From Plesiocystis pacifica SIR-1 (GTDB lineage Bacteria > Myxococcota_A > Polyangia > Nannocystales > Nannocystaceae), in contig NZ_ABCS01000021.1 of NCBI RefSeq assembly GCF_000170895.1, positions 61,785-125,784 of the forward strand: a DNA stretch of 64,000 bases, given 5' to 3'. The number at the start of each line of letters is the position of its first letter. Within the stretch, counting starts at the first letter, position 1. The notes beneath the pieces were generated by a model. The model was given only the letters and a program-made list of their open reading frames with translations, had not been told where the DNA came from and did not search any database. Shown here in pieces: positions 41,599-50,692 of this stretch. Position numbers and translations under genes: made by a program.

Positions 41599-43404
41599 TC
41601 AGGGCAAACAGTTGACGAGGATCGACTCCCCGCGCCCGGTCGCCAGGTTGATCGGCACGATCACCGTCGCCACCGGCAAGAAGCCGCTGCACGCCTCGGG
41701 GAAGGGCCCGAGGTGGACGTCCTGGCCGCCGAGCAGGCCGGGCTCGATCACGCTCATCGAGTAGTTGATGGTCGAGTCGATGGCGCCCTCGGCATCCTCG
41801 ACGCAGCTCTCCATGGCGTCGACGTTCTCGAACACCGACTTGTCCTGGGACACGCCGCAGGAGTCGAGCACGTTGTCGACGACGCCCTGCCACTGGTCGC
41901 CGAAGATCAGGAACAGGTTGTAGGCCGGGTCGGAGTTGAAGCCGGAGCCGTAGGCCCAGGTGTCGTAGCCGGGCACGGCGAAGGAGACGCTCGAGCTGGC
42001 CTGGAACAGGTCGACGATGGGGCCGTTGGCGTTGGGCGGCCAAAAGTAGTCGATGGCCTCGGCGAGGATCAGGTTGTTGATGCTCTTGTCGAGGTCGGCG
42101 ATGACGTCGCCGTACCACTTGTTGATCAGCTGGACGCGCAGGTTGCTCTGGCCGAACATGCCGATGCTCAGGCTGAGCAGGCCGAACTCGGGCTGGTCTT
42201 CGCCGGGCTGGCCGGGGGCCTGGAGCTGCTGGCCGCCCGGGAGGGGCGCGGCGGCGAAGATCTCGGCGCCCTCGACCTGGGTGCGGGCGACGACGTAGCC
42301 GTTGGCCGCGTCGACGGCGGGGACGAGGTGGTCGCGGATCAGCGCGGCGAAGCTCTGGCGCTGGGCCAGCCAGCCGTGGGCCGAGGGATCGAGGGCGGCC
42401 ATGTCGTCGAGGGCGACGCTGAGGGCCTCGCCGGAGGCGGTGAGCTGGTCGAGGTCGGCCTGGGTGGGCTCTTGGTCGGGGTCGAAGCCGGCGTAGGTGG
42501 CCGCGAAGTCGTCGAGGGCGAGGTTGACGGCCGCGATCGCGTCGCCGAGGGCGTCGTCGTCGGCGACGGGGTCGATGCCCAGGCCCATGAGCGCGCCGGC
42601 CGTGGGGTAGCCGTTGGGCACGGGCTGGAGCAGGTCGGCGAAGTCGGGGGCGGCGGCGGGCTCGAGCTGCGGGCCGACGGCCTCGAGCTCGGCGATGGCG
42701 TCGACGAGCAGCTGGTCGTCCTGGTCGTTGGCCGCGAGCACGGCGGTCAGGGCCGCAGCGCTCGCGCCCAGGCCGCTGCCGGCGGCGGCGATGCGCGGGT
42801 CGAGGGCGTCGTTGAGCACGGCGATCTCCTGCTCGGCCGAGAGCAGCTCGCCGTCGACGGTGGCCGAGCAGCTCAGGGTCCAGGTCCCGAACTCGGCGAA
42901 GCTCCAGCCCTCGGCCTCGACGGTGGCGCCCTCCAAGGGCGTGATCTCGAGGCTGACATCGGGCTGGTCGAGGGCCGGGAGGCCGTCCTCGAAGAGCACG
43001 CAGTCGCTGGTCAGCAGGCCGCCGTTGTTGGCCTCGAGGACGACCGTGGAGCTCGGCAGGAGGGCGAGGCCGGTCGTCGCCGTGCTGCCGGTCTCGGAGC
43101 TGGTGCCCTCGGTGGTGTCGTCGGCGTCGTCGGTGCTCGAGTCAGCGTCGTCGGTGGAGCCGTCGGTGGTGTCGTCGGCGTCGTCGGTGCTCGAGTCGGC
43201 GTCGTCGGTGGAGCCGTCGGCGTCGTCGGTGGACCCGTCCGAGGATCCCTCGCCCGTCGAGCCCGAGCTGTCCCCGTCGGCGTCGTCTCCGGTGTCGCCG
43301 AGCTCGTCGTCGCCGGACGAGTCGTCACCGCAGCCGGTGGGGAGCGCCAGCGCGAGGGCCACGAGGGTGGGGGAGAGCCAAGTCAGTCGGGCGAGCCGAG
43401 TCAT
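41599..43404 (-). CDS. Lipoprotein with STDDAD repeat linker
   Basis: 601 residues from MTRLARLTW; the open frame upstream is untypical. The signal peptide ends in ALPTGC (lipobox). Residues about 40-105 are a low-complexity acidic linker (units DDADSSTDDADDTT and DGSTDD), coded by near-identical repeats around 43110-43260. The rest, about 490 residues, is largely helical with a few beta segments, has few cysteines (one pair is CGVSQDKSVFE and ESCVEDAEG), and shows no recognised domain. Its leader and first codons are duplicated at 34781-34822. Likely surface or outer-membrane exposed. No operon partners. Confidence 0.78.
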   Translation of the reverse strand: MTRLARLTWLSPTLVALALALPTGCGDDSSGDDELGDTGDDADGDSSGSTGEGSSDGSTDDADGSTDDADSSTDDADDTTDGSTDDADSSTDDADDTTEGTSSETGSTATTGLALLPSSTVVLEANNGGLLTSDCVLFEDGLPALDQPDVSLEITPLEGATVEAEGWSFAEFGTWTLSCSATVDGELLSAEQEIAVLNDALDPRIAAAGSGLGASAAALTAVLAANDQDDQLLVDAIAELEAVGPQLEPAAAPDFADLLQPVPNGYPTAGALMGLGIDPVADDDALGDAIAAVNLALDDFAATYAGFDPDQEPTQADLDQLTASGEALSVALDDMAALDPSAHGWLAQRQSFAALIRDHLVPAVDAANGYVVARTQVEGAEIFAAAPLPGGQQLQAPGQPGEDQPEFGLLSLSIGMFGQSNLRVQLINKWYGDVIADLDKSINNLILAEAIDYFWPPNANGPIVDLFQASSSVSFAVPGYDTWAYGSGFNSDPAYNLFLIFGDQWQGVVDNVLDSCGVSQDKSVFENVDAMESCVEDAEGAIDSTINYSMSVIEPGLLGGQDVHLGPFPEACSGFLPVATVIVPINLATGRGESILVNCLP

Positions 43405-43652
43405 GTCGCGACAGTTGCACGCATTTGCCGCGGTGGATGTAGGCCAGCCAACGTCGCGGGCGACGCGGTGCGTGAGCCCTTCATGGGGGCCGACCAGCGG
43501 TTTGGGTCGGCGCGAAGCCCCACCCGAGCCCGTACGGGTGTACAGCATGGCGCTCATTTTTTCCGGATGGGGGGGCTCCTCGCCGGCCATTGAAGCCTTG
43601 GCCTGGGGGCGAGTCGACCTACACTCCTCCTAGCGCTCGGCCGGACGCCGCC

Positions 43653-44336
43653 ATGAGTCTGATCTGTCCCTACTGCCAGGAGCGCGACCTCGAGACGGTC
43701 GCGACCATCCCCTACGTCCGCGGCCTCGTCGTCACCCACAGCGTCGGCGTCAAAAAGTTCATGGGTTGCCGCCGCTGCGTGCGGCGGAACATCTACCGCG
43801 AGGTCGGCCGCTCGACCGTGGCCGGGTGGTTCTCCCCGCGCGCGGCCCTGCTGAACCCGGTGATGATCACCTACAGCGCGGTCCGAGGCGCGCTCGTGCG
43901 CGCCAACCCCCAGGCCGTGCGTCGCTCCCTCGAGCAGGCCGGCATCCCCGACGAGGGCGTGCAGGTCGACCCCCTGCGCGTCGCCTACGGCCTGTGCGCG
44001 GCGATGATCACCGCCGACGGCAAGGTCGAGGATGAGGAGGTCTCCGTCGCCCTCGAGATCGGCCGGCAGCTGTTCACGGACTTCAAGGACGAGGAGTTCT
44101 TCAAGGTGCTCAAGTCCCACAAGGACCTCCCGGGCGTGGCCGAGCTCGCCTACTTGTTGGCGGAGATCCTCGAGCAAAACGAGAAGGCGCTGGTCTACCA
44201 GTACCTCGCCGAGATCGCCGCGTCCGACGGCGAGGTCGCGGACTCCGAGCAGGCGATGCTCGAGCAGGTCCGCGCGAACCTGGGCATCACCGACATGGCC
44301 GCGCTGTCGATGGCGCGGCGCAAGCTGTCCGTCTAG
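43653..44336 (+). CDS. Zinc-ribbon plus TerB-like protein
   Basis: 227 residues. The N-terminal part has two Cys pairs, CPYC at residues 5-8 and CRRC at about residue 40, forming a zinc ribbon. A short hydrophobic stretch around residue 67 (SPRAALLNPVMITYSAVRG) follows. Residues about 110-225 are a helical domain with the double motif CAAMITADGKVEDEEVSVAL and YLAEIAASDGEVADSEQAML, which fits the TerB (tellurite resistance, metal-binding) fold with acidic helix starts. Function unknown; TerB-like domains often belong to stress or envelope systems. It is convergent with the VWA-like gene, only nine bases away. Confidence 0.75.
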   Translation: MSLICPYCQERDLETVATIPYVRGLVVTHSVGVKKFMGCRRCVRRNIYREVGRSTVAGWFSPRAALLNPVMITYSAVRGALVRANPQAVRRSLEQAGIPDEGVQVDPLRVAYGLCAAMITADGKVEDEEVSVALEIGRQLFTDFKDEEFFKVLKSHKDLPGVAELAYLLAEILEQNEKALVYQYLAEIAASDGEVADSEQAMLEQVRANLGITDMAALSMARRKLSV

Positions 44337-44345
44337 CGCGGCCGG

Positions 44346-46877
44346 CTAGCGCAGCCCGACGCGGCGGCGGAGGATCCACTCGCCGCCCAGGGCCGCGATG
44401 GCCAGCAGCAGCGCCGCCCAGCCGTCCCACAGCGGGATGTCGCGGCGGCCGTCGGCGGGGCGGTCGAGGGCGTCGAGGGCCGTGAGCGGGAGCCGGTCGG
44501 GGAGGGCGTCGCCGGCCACGAGCTCGATGAACTCGCCGCCGCTGCGATCGGCGAGGGCCTCGAGCAGCGCCGTGCCGCGGTCGGCGTCGACGTGGGCGAG
44601 CTCGGGCCCGCTGCCGCCGACGAGGAAGACCCGGCGCGCGGCCTGGCCGAGCTCGGGGGCGGCGTGTTCGGGGTCTTCCTCGGCGAGCTCGGCTGCTTCG
44701 GCTGCTTCGGCTGCTTCGCCTGCTTCGCCTGCTTCGGCTTCGGCTTCGGCTTCGGCCTGGAGGGACTCCGCGCGCCAGGCCTTGGCTTGGTAGGCGCCGG
44801 CGGGCAGGTCTTCGACGGGGACGTGGGCGCGGCCGATGCCGTCGGTGGTCACGCGCCCCTCGGCGACCGGAGCCGGCTTGGCGCCTGGCTCCGAGTCGGG
44901 GCCCGGCGCGCCGCCGTCGAGGCGGGTGACCCGGTACTCGACCTCGACCCCGGGCTCGGCGGCGTAGCTGGCCGAGAGGGTGCGCACCGACATGTCCACG
45001 GTCTCGCCGACGGCGTGCTCGACCCCGTCGAGCTCGAGGATCAGCCGCTCGGCCGAGGCGTCGCGCAGCAGCCAGCGCACGGCCCCGAGCCACAGCAGGT
45101 CGTAGGGGCGCGCGCCGTCGATGAGCGGGAGCTCGGGGGCGAAGCCCAGGCGCCAGGTCGCCCCGGTGGCGAGGGTCACCACGCGGCCGCGCTCGGGCTC
45201 GGACACGGCGAGCAGCGGGGTCGGCCGGCCGTCGGCGGTCTGGCGCTCGGGGTGGACGAGCAGGGCCGTGGCCCCGACCTCGGCGGCGTTGCGCGGGTAG
45301 TCGGCGGGGTTGAAGCTGTCGAGGGCCGGGAGCTCGCGCCAGTCGGTCCGGCCGCTCTCGGCCAGCCACGCGGTGATCGGGTGGCGGCGCCCGGCCTCGG
45401 TCAGCGCGGGCGAGAAGGGCTCGCGCTCGAGGCCGGTGGGGCGGCTGAGGTCGACGGGCAGCAGCTCGCGCAGCGCGGGCTCGGTGTAGTCGCCCGTGGC
45501 CATGCCCATGTCGCCGCCGATGATCACCAGCGAGCCGCCCTCGCGCACGTAGTCGGCGACGTTGCTCAGGTAGGTGTCGTGGGAGACGGCGTCGAAGTTG
45601 TGCAGGATGATGAGGTCGAAGCTGCCCAGCTGCTCGCGGAACAGCTCCTCGGTGGGGAAGGCGATCAGGCTCAGGGGCGCGGTCCCGTCGTCGCGCACGG
45701 TGTCCTCCCAGTCGCGGAGGATGTAGTAGCTGAGCAGCTCGACGTTGGGGTCGCGCTTGAGCAGGGTCCTCAGCGCGCGCACGTCCCAGTCGGGGCGGCC
45801 AGCGACGTGCAGCACCCGGACCTTGTCGCGCAGGATCTTGATCACGAAGCTGCGCTCGTTGTTGGCCAGGGTCGCCTCCTCGAGCTTGGACTCGAGCCGG
45901 GCTCGGATGGCGTAGACGAACTGCCCGGTGCGGTCGGGGGCGACCTCGAAGCGGATCGTCGCGGGGGCGCCGTCGGACTCGAGGCGCACGCGCTGGCTGT
46001 CGACGACCTCGCCGTCGCGGACCAGCTCGAACACGGCGACCTGGTCGACGAGGCCGTGGGCGACGTAGTCGGCGGCGAACTCGGTGACGTTCTCGACGAA
46101 GGCGAACTCGCCGACGTGGAGCTCGGCGATGGCCAGGTCGCGCAGGGTCGGGGCGCCCACGGCGACGGCGCTGACCGGGACCCCGAGGGCGTCGACGAGG
46201 GCGTCGAGGTGCTCGCGCTCGGCACGACCGGCGGGCATGGGCGGGATCACGAGGCCGTCGGAGATCACCAGCACGCCGGCCAGGGGCGCGCCCTCGCTCT
46301 GGCCTCCAGCCGTGGCCTCGGCGAGCTCGGCCAGGGCGGCGCCGAGGGCCGAGGCCGAGCCCGAGGGCGCGAGCGCGAGGGCGTCGGCGTCGGCGTGGGT
46401 CAGGGGCAGGGTGTCGCTGGCGAAGGCTCGGACCTCGACGTCGAGGCTCCCGCTGCGGGCCTCGCCGTCGGAGCCCTGGCGCCAGGCCGCCCGCGCGTCG
46501 GCGCCCTCGGACCACGCGCGCTCGAGCCGGGACCAGCGGCGCTCGCTGTCCTCGCCCGGGTCCGCGCGCGCGGGCGAGTCGGCCAGGTCGAGGCTCGCCG
46601 ACTGATCGACGAGCACGACCAGGCGGCGGGCGTCCCCGGTCCAGGTCTCCACGCGCACGCCCAGCTCGAGCACGATGGCCACGAGGGCGAGGAGCCCGAG
46701 CAGGCGCAGGCCGACCAGGGCCGCGAGGGCGCCGAGGCCCGGCGAGGTCCCGGCGCGCAGGCGCTGGCGGAGGGTCCAGACCATCTCGACCACCGCCGCG
46801 CCCACGCAGGCGACGAGCAGGATCCACCCGAGCGTGCTGGGCTCGTGCCCGGCGATCAGCGACCAGCTGCGATCCAT
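44346..46877 (-). CDS. VWA-like and amidotransferase-like membrane protein
   Basis: 843 residues. Two hydrophobic segments at the N-terminus (LGWILLVACVGAAVVEMVW, LLGLLALVAIVLELGV) precede a von Willebrand A-like region (RRLVVLVDQSASLDLADSP, then VLVISDGLVIPP). Residues about 350-560 look like a class I glutamine amidotransferase-like domain without its catalytic residues (VLHVAGRPDWDVRALRTLLK, DLIILHNFDAVSHD, GGSLVIIGGDMGM). A last hydrophobic segment (GWAALLLAIAALGGEWIL) ends the protein. Similar proteins occur in clusters with MoxR, DUF58 and DUF4159 proteins. Glu/Ala-rich repeats near residue 715 are probably a linker. It follows the DUF4159 gene by seven bases. Confidence 0.75.
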   Translation of the reverse strand: MDRSWSLIAGHEPSTLGWILLVACVGAAVVEMVWTLRQRLRAGTSPGLGALAALVGLRLLGLLALVAIVLELGVRVETWTGDARRLVVLVDQSASLDLADSPARADPGEDSERRWSRLERAWSEGADARAAWRQGSDGEARSGSLDVEVRAFASDTLPLTHADADALALAPSGSASALGAALAELAEATAGGQSEGAPLAGVLVISDGLVIPPMPAGRAEREHLDALVDALGVPVSAVAVGAPTLRDLAIAELHVGEFAFVENVTEFAADYVAHGLVDQVAVFELVRDGEVVDSQRVRLESDGAPATIRFEVAPDRTGQFVYAIRARLESKLEEATLANNERSFVIKILRDKVRVLHVAGRPDWDVRALRTLLKRDPNVELLSYYILRDWEDTVRDDGTAPLSLIAFPTEELFREQLGSFDLIILHNFDAVSHDTYLSNVADYVREGGSLVIIGGDMGMATGDYTEPALRELLPVDLSRPTGLEREPFSPALTEAGRRHPITAWLAESGRTDWRELPALDSFNPADYPRNAAEVGATALLVHPERQTADGRPTPLLAVSEPERGRVVTLATGATWRLGFAPELPLIDGARPYDLLWLGAVRWLLRDASAERLILELDGVEHAVGETVDMSVRTLSASYAAEPGVEVEYRVTRLDGGAPGPDSEPGAKPAPVAEGRVTTDGIGRAHVPVEDLPAGAYQAKAWRAESLQAEAEAEAEAGEAGEAAEAAEAAELAEEDPEHAAPELGQAARRVFLVGGSGPELAHVDADRGTALLEALADRSGGEFIELVAGDALPDRLPLTALDALDRPADGRRDIPLWDGWAALLLAIAALGGEWILRRRVGLR

Positions 46878-46884
46878 GCCTCGC

Positions 46885-47829
46885 TCACTTCCACCGACGG
46901 CTGCGCAGCAGCGTCTCGACGTGGGCGCGGTCGGCCTTGTAGTCCGTGCAGGTCGCGTAGAGCAGGATGTTGACGCCCAGGCGCATGGCCCACTCGCGCT
47001 GGACCTCGCCCCCGGGGGAGCACGGCCAGCGGTAGCGGGCGTTTTGGTCCCGGGCCAGGGCGCCGCCCAGATCGTTGGGGATGACCAGGATCTTGATGCG
47101 GCCCTCGTCGAGGACCCCGAGCAGGTGGTCCTTGGCGCGGGTCCGGCCCATGGGCGCGTCGATGATGTAGAAGCTGCGGTAGAGGACGTGGCCGGCGGGG
47201 ATGGGGACGAGCTTGCTCCCGGGCAGGGTCCGTTCGACGAGGGCCTCGACGTCGCGGGCGAAGCCGCGGTCGGCCCCGCCGTCGGCGTCGTCGAACACGA
47301 TCATCCCGCCCAGATCGACGAAGCGGCGCAGCACGGCCTCGGGCTCGGCCGTGTCTGCGTCCCCGCCCTCGCCCTCGCCGATGTTGGGCAGGGAGCCGCG
47401 GCCGGCGATGTAGAGGAAGGGCGTGGCGAACAGCTCGGGCGCCCCGAGGGCGACGCTGGTCGGCTCGCGCAGGGGGACCAGGCGGGTGCGCAGGCGCAGC
47501 TCCTGGCCGAGCTCGCGCAGGGCCCCGGGCCGGGGCTCCCAGTCGCCCGCGTAGCGCAGCTGGGGCAGGTCGATCTCGAGCTGTTGGCCCGGACCGCCCC
47601 CGCGACCCGGGCCGCGGCCGAAGATGTCGAAGGCCTCGGGGTCGACGAGGCCTTCGAGCTCCGGGGGCAGGGACTCGGGCGGCGCGGCGAGGGCCCGCCC
47701 CGAGCAGGTCAAGGCCCCACCCAGTGCTCCGCCGAGCAGGCGCAGGGCCGCGCGGCGCGAGGGCGCAGAGCGAGGCGTGGACGCCTCGCCGTCGGGGCGG
47801 GCGTCGGGGTCTTGGACGGGTCCTCGCAT
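46885..47829 (-). CDS. DUF4159-domain protein with Tat signal
   Basis: 314 residues. The N-terminus has a twin-arginine motif (SRRAALRLLGGALGGAL), suggesting export in folded form. The remainder fits DUF4159: LPQLRYAGDWEPRPGALREL, FLYIAGRGSLPN, DLGGMIVFDDADGGADRGFA, and the end GVNILLYATCTDYKADRAH. The family is of unknown biochemistry and accompanies VWA/MoxR-type gene clusters. Together with the next gene it forms a two-gene operon. It diverges from the ABC exporter genes across 91 bases, and the arrangement hints at joint function in envelope work. Gly/Arg-rich stretch at residues about 70-80 is linker. Confidence 0.82.
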   Translation of the reverse strand: MRGPVQDPDARPDGEASTPRSAPSRRAALRLLGGALGGALTCSGRALAAPPESLPPELEGLVDPEAFDIFGRGPGRGGGPGQQLEIDLPQLRYAGDWEPRPGALRELGQELRLRTRLVPLREPTSVALGAPELFATPFLYIAGRGSLPNIGEGEGGDADTAEPEAVLRRFVDLGGMIVFDDADGGADRGFARDVEALVERTLPGSKLVPIPAGHVLYRSFYIIDAPMGRTRAKDHLLGVLDEGRIKILVIPNDLGGALARDQNARYRWPCSPGGEVQREWAMRLGVNILLYATCTDYKADRAHVETLLRSRRWK

Positions 47830-47920
47830 CCTGGGCGACCTTCACTGTATCCTGCCTCGCGTCCCCGCCCCAGGCGTCCACCCAGATGGCGGGGCTGTGC
47901 CCCGCGCCGACCGCCCCCAG

Positions 47921-48916
47921 ATGGCCTCCTCCGTCCTGACCATCGAGAACCTGCGCAAGGAGTTTGTCCGCGGACTGCTGCGCAAGCGCACGGTCGCCGT
48001 CGACGGCATCAGCTTCGAGGTCGAGGCCGGCGAGGTGTTCGGCTTCCTCGGCCCCAACGGCGCCGGCAAGACGACGACCATGAAGATGCTCATGGGCCTC
48101 ATCCTGCCCACCAGCGGCGCGGTCAGCATCCTCGGGGCGCCCGTGGGCGACCTGGCCGCCAAGCGGCGCATCGGCTACCTGCCCGAGAACCCCTACTTCT
48201 ACGACTACCTCACGGCCACGGAATTCCTGCACATGGTCGGGAGCCTCTACGGCCTCGATCGCAGCCTGCGCGCGCGTCGAGCGGGCGAGCTGCTCGAGCG
48301 CGTGGGCCTGTCCATGGCCAAGAACCGGTCGATGCGCAGCTACTCCAAGGGCATGCTCCAGCGCGTGGGCCTGGCCCAGGCGTTGATGGGCGATCCGGAG
48401 CTGGTGGTCCTCGACGAGCCGATGAGCGGCCTCGACCCCATCGGCCGCCGAGAGGTCCGCGAGCTCATGCTCGAGCTGCGCGAGCGCGGCAAGACCGTGT
48501 TCTTCTCGACCCACATCCTCGCCGACGCGAACATGCTCTGCGACCGGGTCGGGATCATCGTCAAGGGCACCCTGCGCGACGTGGGCCAGCTCGGGGAGCT
48601 GCTCAGCCCCAAGGTCCACCGCGTCGACGTGCTGTGGACGGGCCCCGAGTCCCTGCGCGAGCAGCTGCGCAAGGACTTCGCCGGGGGCCTCGACGAAGGC
48701 GCGGCCGAAGCGGCAGAAGACGCCGAGGCCGAGCGGCACCGCTCGCGCTCCGAGGGCGAGCACTTCGTCGCCCACAGCCAGGGCGAGGTCGATCGCTTCC
48801 TCGCGGCCGTGGTCGCCGGGGGCGGCGCGGTCGTGCAGGTCACGCCCCAGCGCGAGACCCTCGAGGAGCTGTTCGTCCGCGACGCGGGCGTCAAGGCCGA
48901 GGAGCAACGCAGCTGA
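47921..48916 (+). CDS. ABC transporter ATP-binding protein
   Basis: 331 residues. All nucleotide-binding motifs are present: Walker A GPNGAGKTTT, signature YSKGMLQRVGLAQ, Walker B LVVLDEPMSGLDP and the H-loop FSTHILAD. It is of the CcmA/NatA type that pairs with ABC-2 permeases for export. The C-terminal 100 residues are an extension with an acidic insert (GAAEAAEDAEAERHRSRSEG), ending in VTPQRETLEELFV. The ATG of MASSVLTIE is chosen. Its stop overlaps the permease start (TGATG), so both subunits are translationally coupled. Confidence 0.95.
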   Translation: MASSVLTIENLRKEFVRGLLRKRTVAVDGISFEVEAGEVFGFLGPNGAGKTTTMKMLMGLILPTSGAVSILGAPVGDLAAKRRIGYLPENPYFYDYLTATEFLHMVGSLYGLDRSLRARRAGELLERVGLSMAKNRSMRSYSKGMLQRVGLAQALMGDPELVVLDEPMSGLDPIGRREVRELMLELRERGKTVFFSTHILADANMLCDRVGIIVKGTLRDVGQLGELLSPKVHRVDVLWTGPESLREQLRKDFAGGLDEGAAEAAEDAEAERHRSRSEGEHFVAHSQGEVDRFLAAVVAGGGAVVQVTPQRETLEELFVRDAGVKAEEQRS

Positions 48917-49728
48917 TGGAGGTCATCGTGGGCAGCGTCGAGCGCATGTGGGCCATCGCCCTGAACACCTTCCGGGAGGCGGTGCGCAACAAGGTCCTGG
49001 CCATCCTCGTGCTCTTCGCCGTGGCGCTGATGGCCTTCTCCCTGGTCCTCGGCCAGCTCTCCCTCCACGAGGAGATCCGCATCATCAAGGATCTGGGCCT
49101 CGCGGGGATCAGCATCTTCGGGGTGATCATCGCGCTGTTCTTGGGGGTGAACCTGCTGAGCAAGGAGCTCGACCGCAAGACGGTCTACGCGATCATCCCC
49201 AAGCCCCTGCACAGGTGGGAGTTCCTGCTCGGCAAGTACCTGGGCATGGTCGTGACCATGACCGCCCTGGTCGCGCTGATGAGCCTGGTGTTGATGGCCT
49301 TCCTGGCGGTTCAGGGGGGCCGCCACGGCGTGACCATGGTCCGCGCCGAGATCCTCATCTGGCTCGAGCTGCTCTTGCTCATGGCCGTGGCCATGCTGTT
49401 CTCGAGCTTCAGCTCGCCCTGGCTGTCGGCGATGATGGCCGCGGGCTTGTGGGTCATCGGCCGCAACAGCGCGGAGCTCGAGGCCTTCGCGGGCAGCCCG
49501 AAGCTGGAGGACAGCTTCGGGGGCGACCTGCTCGGCTTCATCCTCGAGGTCGTCCCAGACTTTCGGATGTTCTACGTGTCCGGCGCCAACTTCGACGAGG
49601 CGGTGGTCAGCGTCCACGAGAGCTTCGTGAGCTGGGGCTACGTGGCCAGCGCGGGGGCCTACTGCCTGGCCTACGCGGCTTTTGCCTGGCGGTGGCGATC
49701 TTCGCCTTCGCCGCGCGACTTCACCTGA
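48916..49728 (+). CDS. ABC-2 type transporter permease
   Basis: 270 residues with six hydrophobic segments (for example LAILVLFAVALMAFSLVLG, GISIFGVIIALFLGVNLL, MTALVALMSLVLMAFLAV). KPLHRWEFLLGKYLG is the cytoplasmic loop typical of NosY/ABC-2 permeases (as in NatB-like proteins). It forms an exporter with the ATPase gene just upstream. The substrate is unknown. The following gene begins seven bases after its stop, so all three are probably one transcript. Confidence 0.92.
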   Translation: MEVIVGSVERMWAIALNTFREAVRNKVLAILVLFAVALMAFSLVLGQLSLHEEIRIIKDLGLAGISIFGVIIALFLGVNLLSKELDRKTVYAIIPKPLHRWEFLLGKYLGMVVTMTALVALMSLVLMAFLAVQGGRHGVTMVRAEILIWLELLLLMAVAMLFSSFSSPWLSAMMAAGLWVIGRNSAELEAFAGSPKLEDSFGGDLLGFILEVVPDFRMFYVSGANFDEAVVSVHESFVSWGYVASAGAYCLAYAAFAWRWRSSPSPRDFT

Positions 49729-49735
49729 GCCCGGC

Positions 49736-50425
49736 GTGACGGACGAGCTCGACGCAGGGACCGGCGCTTCGCCGAGCTGGACGCGCAAGATAGCGATCGT
49801 GGGCGTGGTCGTCGCGGCCCTGGCCGTGCCGGTGTGCGCGCGGGCGGCCATCGACGGTCGGGCCGCGCTCGAGGCCGCCGAGCTCGCGCGGGCCGAGGAC
49901 GATCCCGAGCGCGAGATCGAGCTCTTGGGTCGAGCCGCCCGTTGGTCCGTGCCCGTCTCGCGCCACGACGAACGCGCCCGGGCGCGTTTGCGCGAGCTGG
50001 CCATCGAGGCCGCCGCGGCCAGCCCGGGCGAGCCCTCCGCGGAGGCCCTGGCGGCCTGGCGAGAGCTCCGGCGGGCCTCGCTGGCCACGCGGGGCTGGAC
50101 GGGTGTCCAAGGTGTCCAAGATCCCGAGGGGCTCGCCGAGGCCAACGCGGGCATCCTCGCGCAGCTCGAGGCGCAGGCCGAGGCCGACCCCTACGCCCCA
50201 GACTTCGACCGCGCGCGCGCGCAGGCCGAGCTAGCGAGCGATCCGCTGGGTCCCGCGATCGGCTGGGTGCACCTGTCTGGCCTCGCCTTCGTCGGGTGGA
50301 TGGTCGCCTGTGTCGGCTTGGTGACCCGGGCCTGGAGCCCCGACGGACGCATCGACCGGGGACCGGCGCTGCGCTGGGCTCTGTTCGCGATCTTTTGCGG
50401 CGCCAGCTGGTTATTGACGGCATGA
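49736..50425 (+). CDS. Unknown membrane protein in the ABC operon
   Basis: 229 residues from GTG. One N-terminal hydrophobic segment (IAIVGVVVAALAVPVCARAA), a soluble helical middle rich in Ala/Glu/Arg (residues about 35-165), then two C-terminal hydrophobic segments (IGWVHLSGLAFVGWMVACVG and RWALFAIFCGASWLLTA). No recognised family. The position right after the ABC permease, seven bases apart, suggests it belongs to the same exporter or to the process it serves. Confidence 0.65.
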   Translation: MTDELDAGTGASPSWTRKIAIVGVVVAALAVPVCARAAIDGRAALEAAELARAEDDPEREIELLGRAARWSVPVSRHDERARARLRELAIEAAAASPGEPSAEALAAWRELRRASLATRGWTGVQGVQDPEGLAEANAGILAQLEAQAEADPYAPDFDRARAQAELASDPLGPAIGWVHLSGLAFVGWMVACVGLVTRAWSPDGRIDRGPALRWALFAIFCGASWLLTA

Positions 50426-50692
50426 CGTAGAACCGTCTCCAGTGAACTTTCGTCATAGATGAGCGCCAGCGCGCGCGTGATTCGAACCTTCGTCCATGGA
50501 ATGGAACGTCGGGTGGACTACGAGACTTGCGTACAGGGCGGCCTGCGCAGCCTCAAACGGCGTCTATTGGTGGTTGCAGCCAAGGTCGACCCGCTGACGG
50601 TCATTTCAGAGTGTCAAGTGGTCGAGGCCAGAATTGCTGCAATACATCTGTAAGCACTTGAGTTTTGTGGGCTCTAGTGCGATGTACGAGCA

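Noticed and set aside
50476..50492. GATTCGAACC resembling a tRNA T-loop on the minus strand
   Set aside because: The flanking bases do not form a T-stem, and no acceptor stem or anticodon arm can be folded around it.
50459..50653. Small plus-strand open frame of 64 codons before the protease gene
   Set aside because: No ribosome site, no family and no signal; the 267-base stretch more probably holds the protease promoter.
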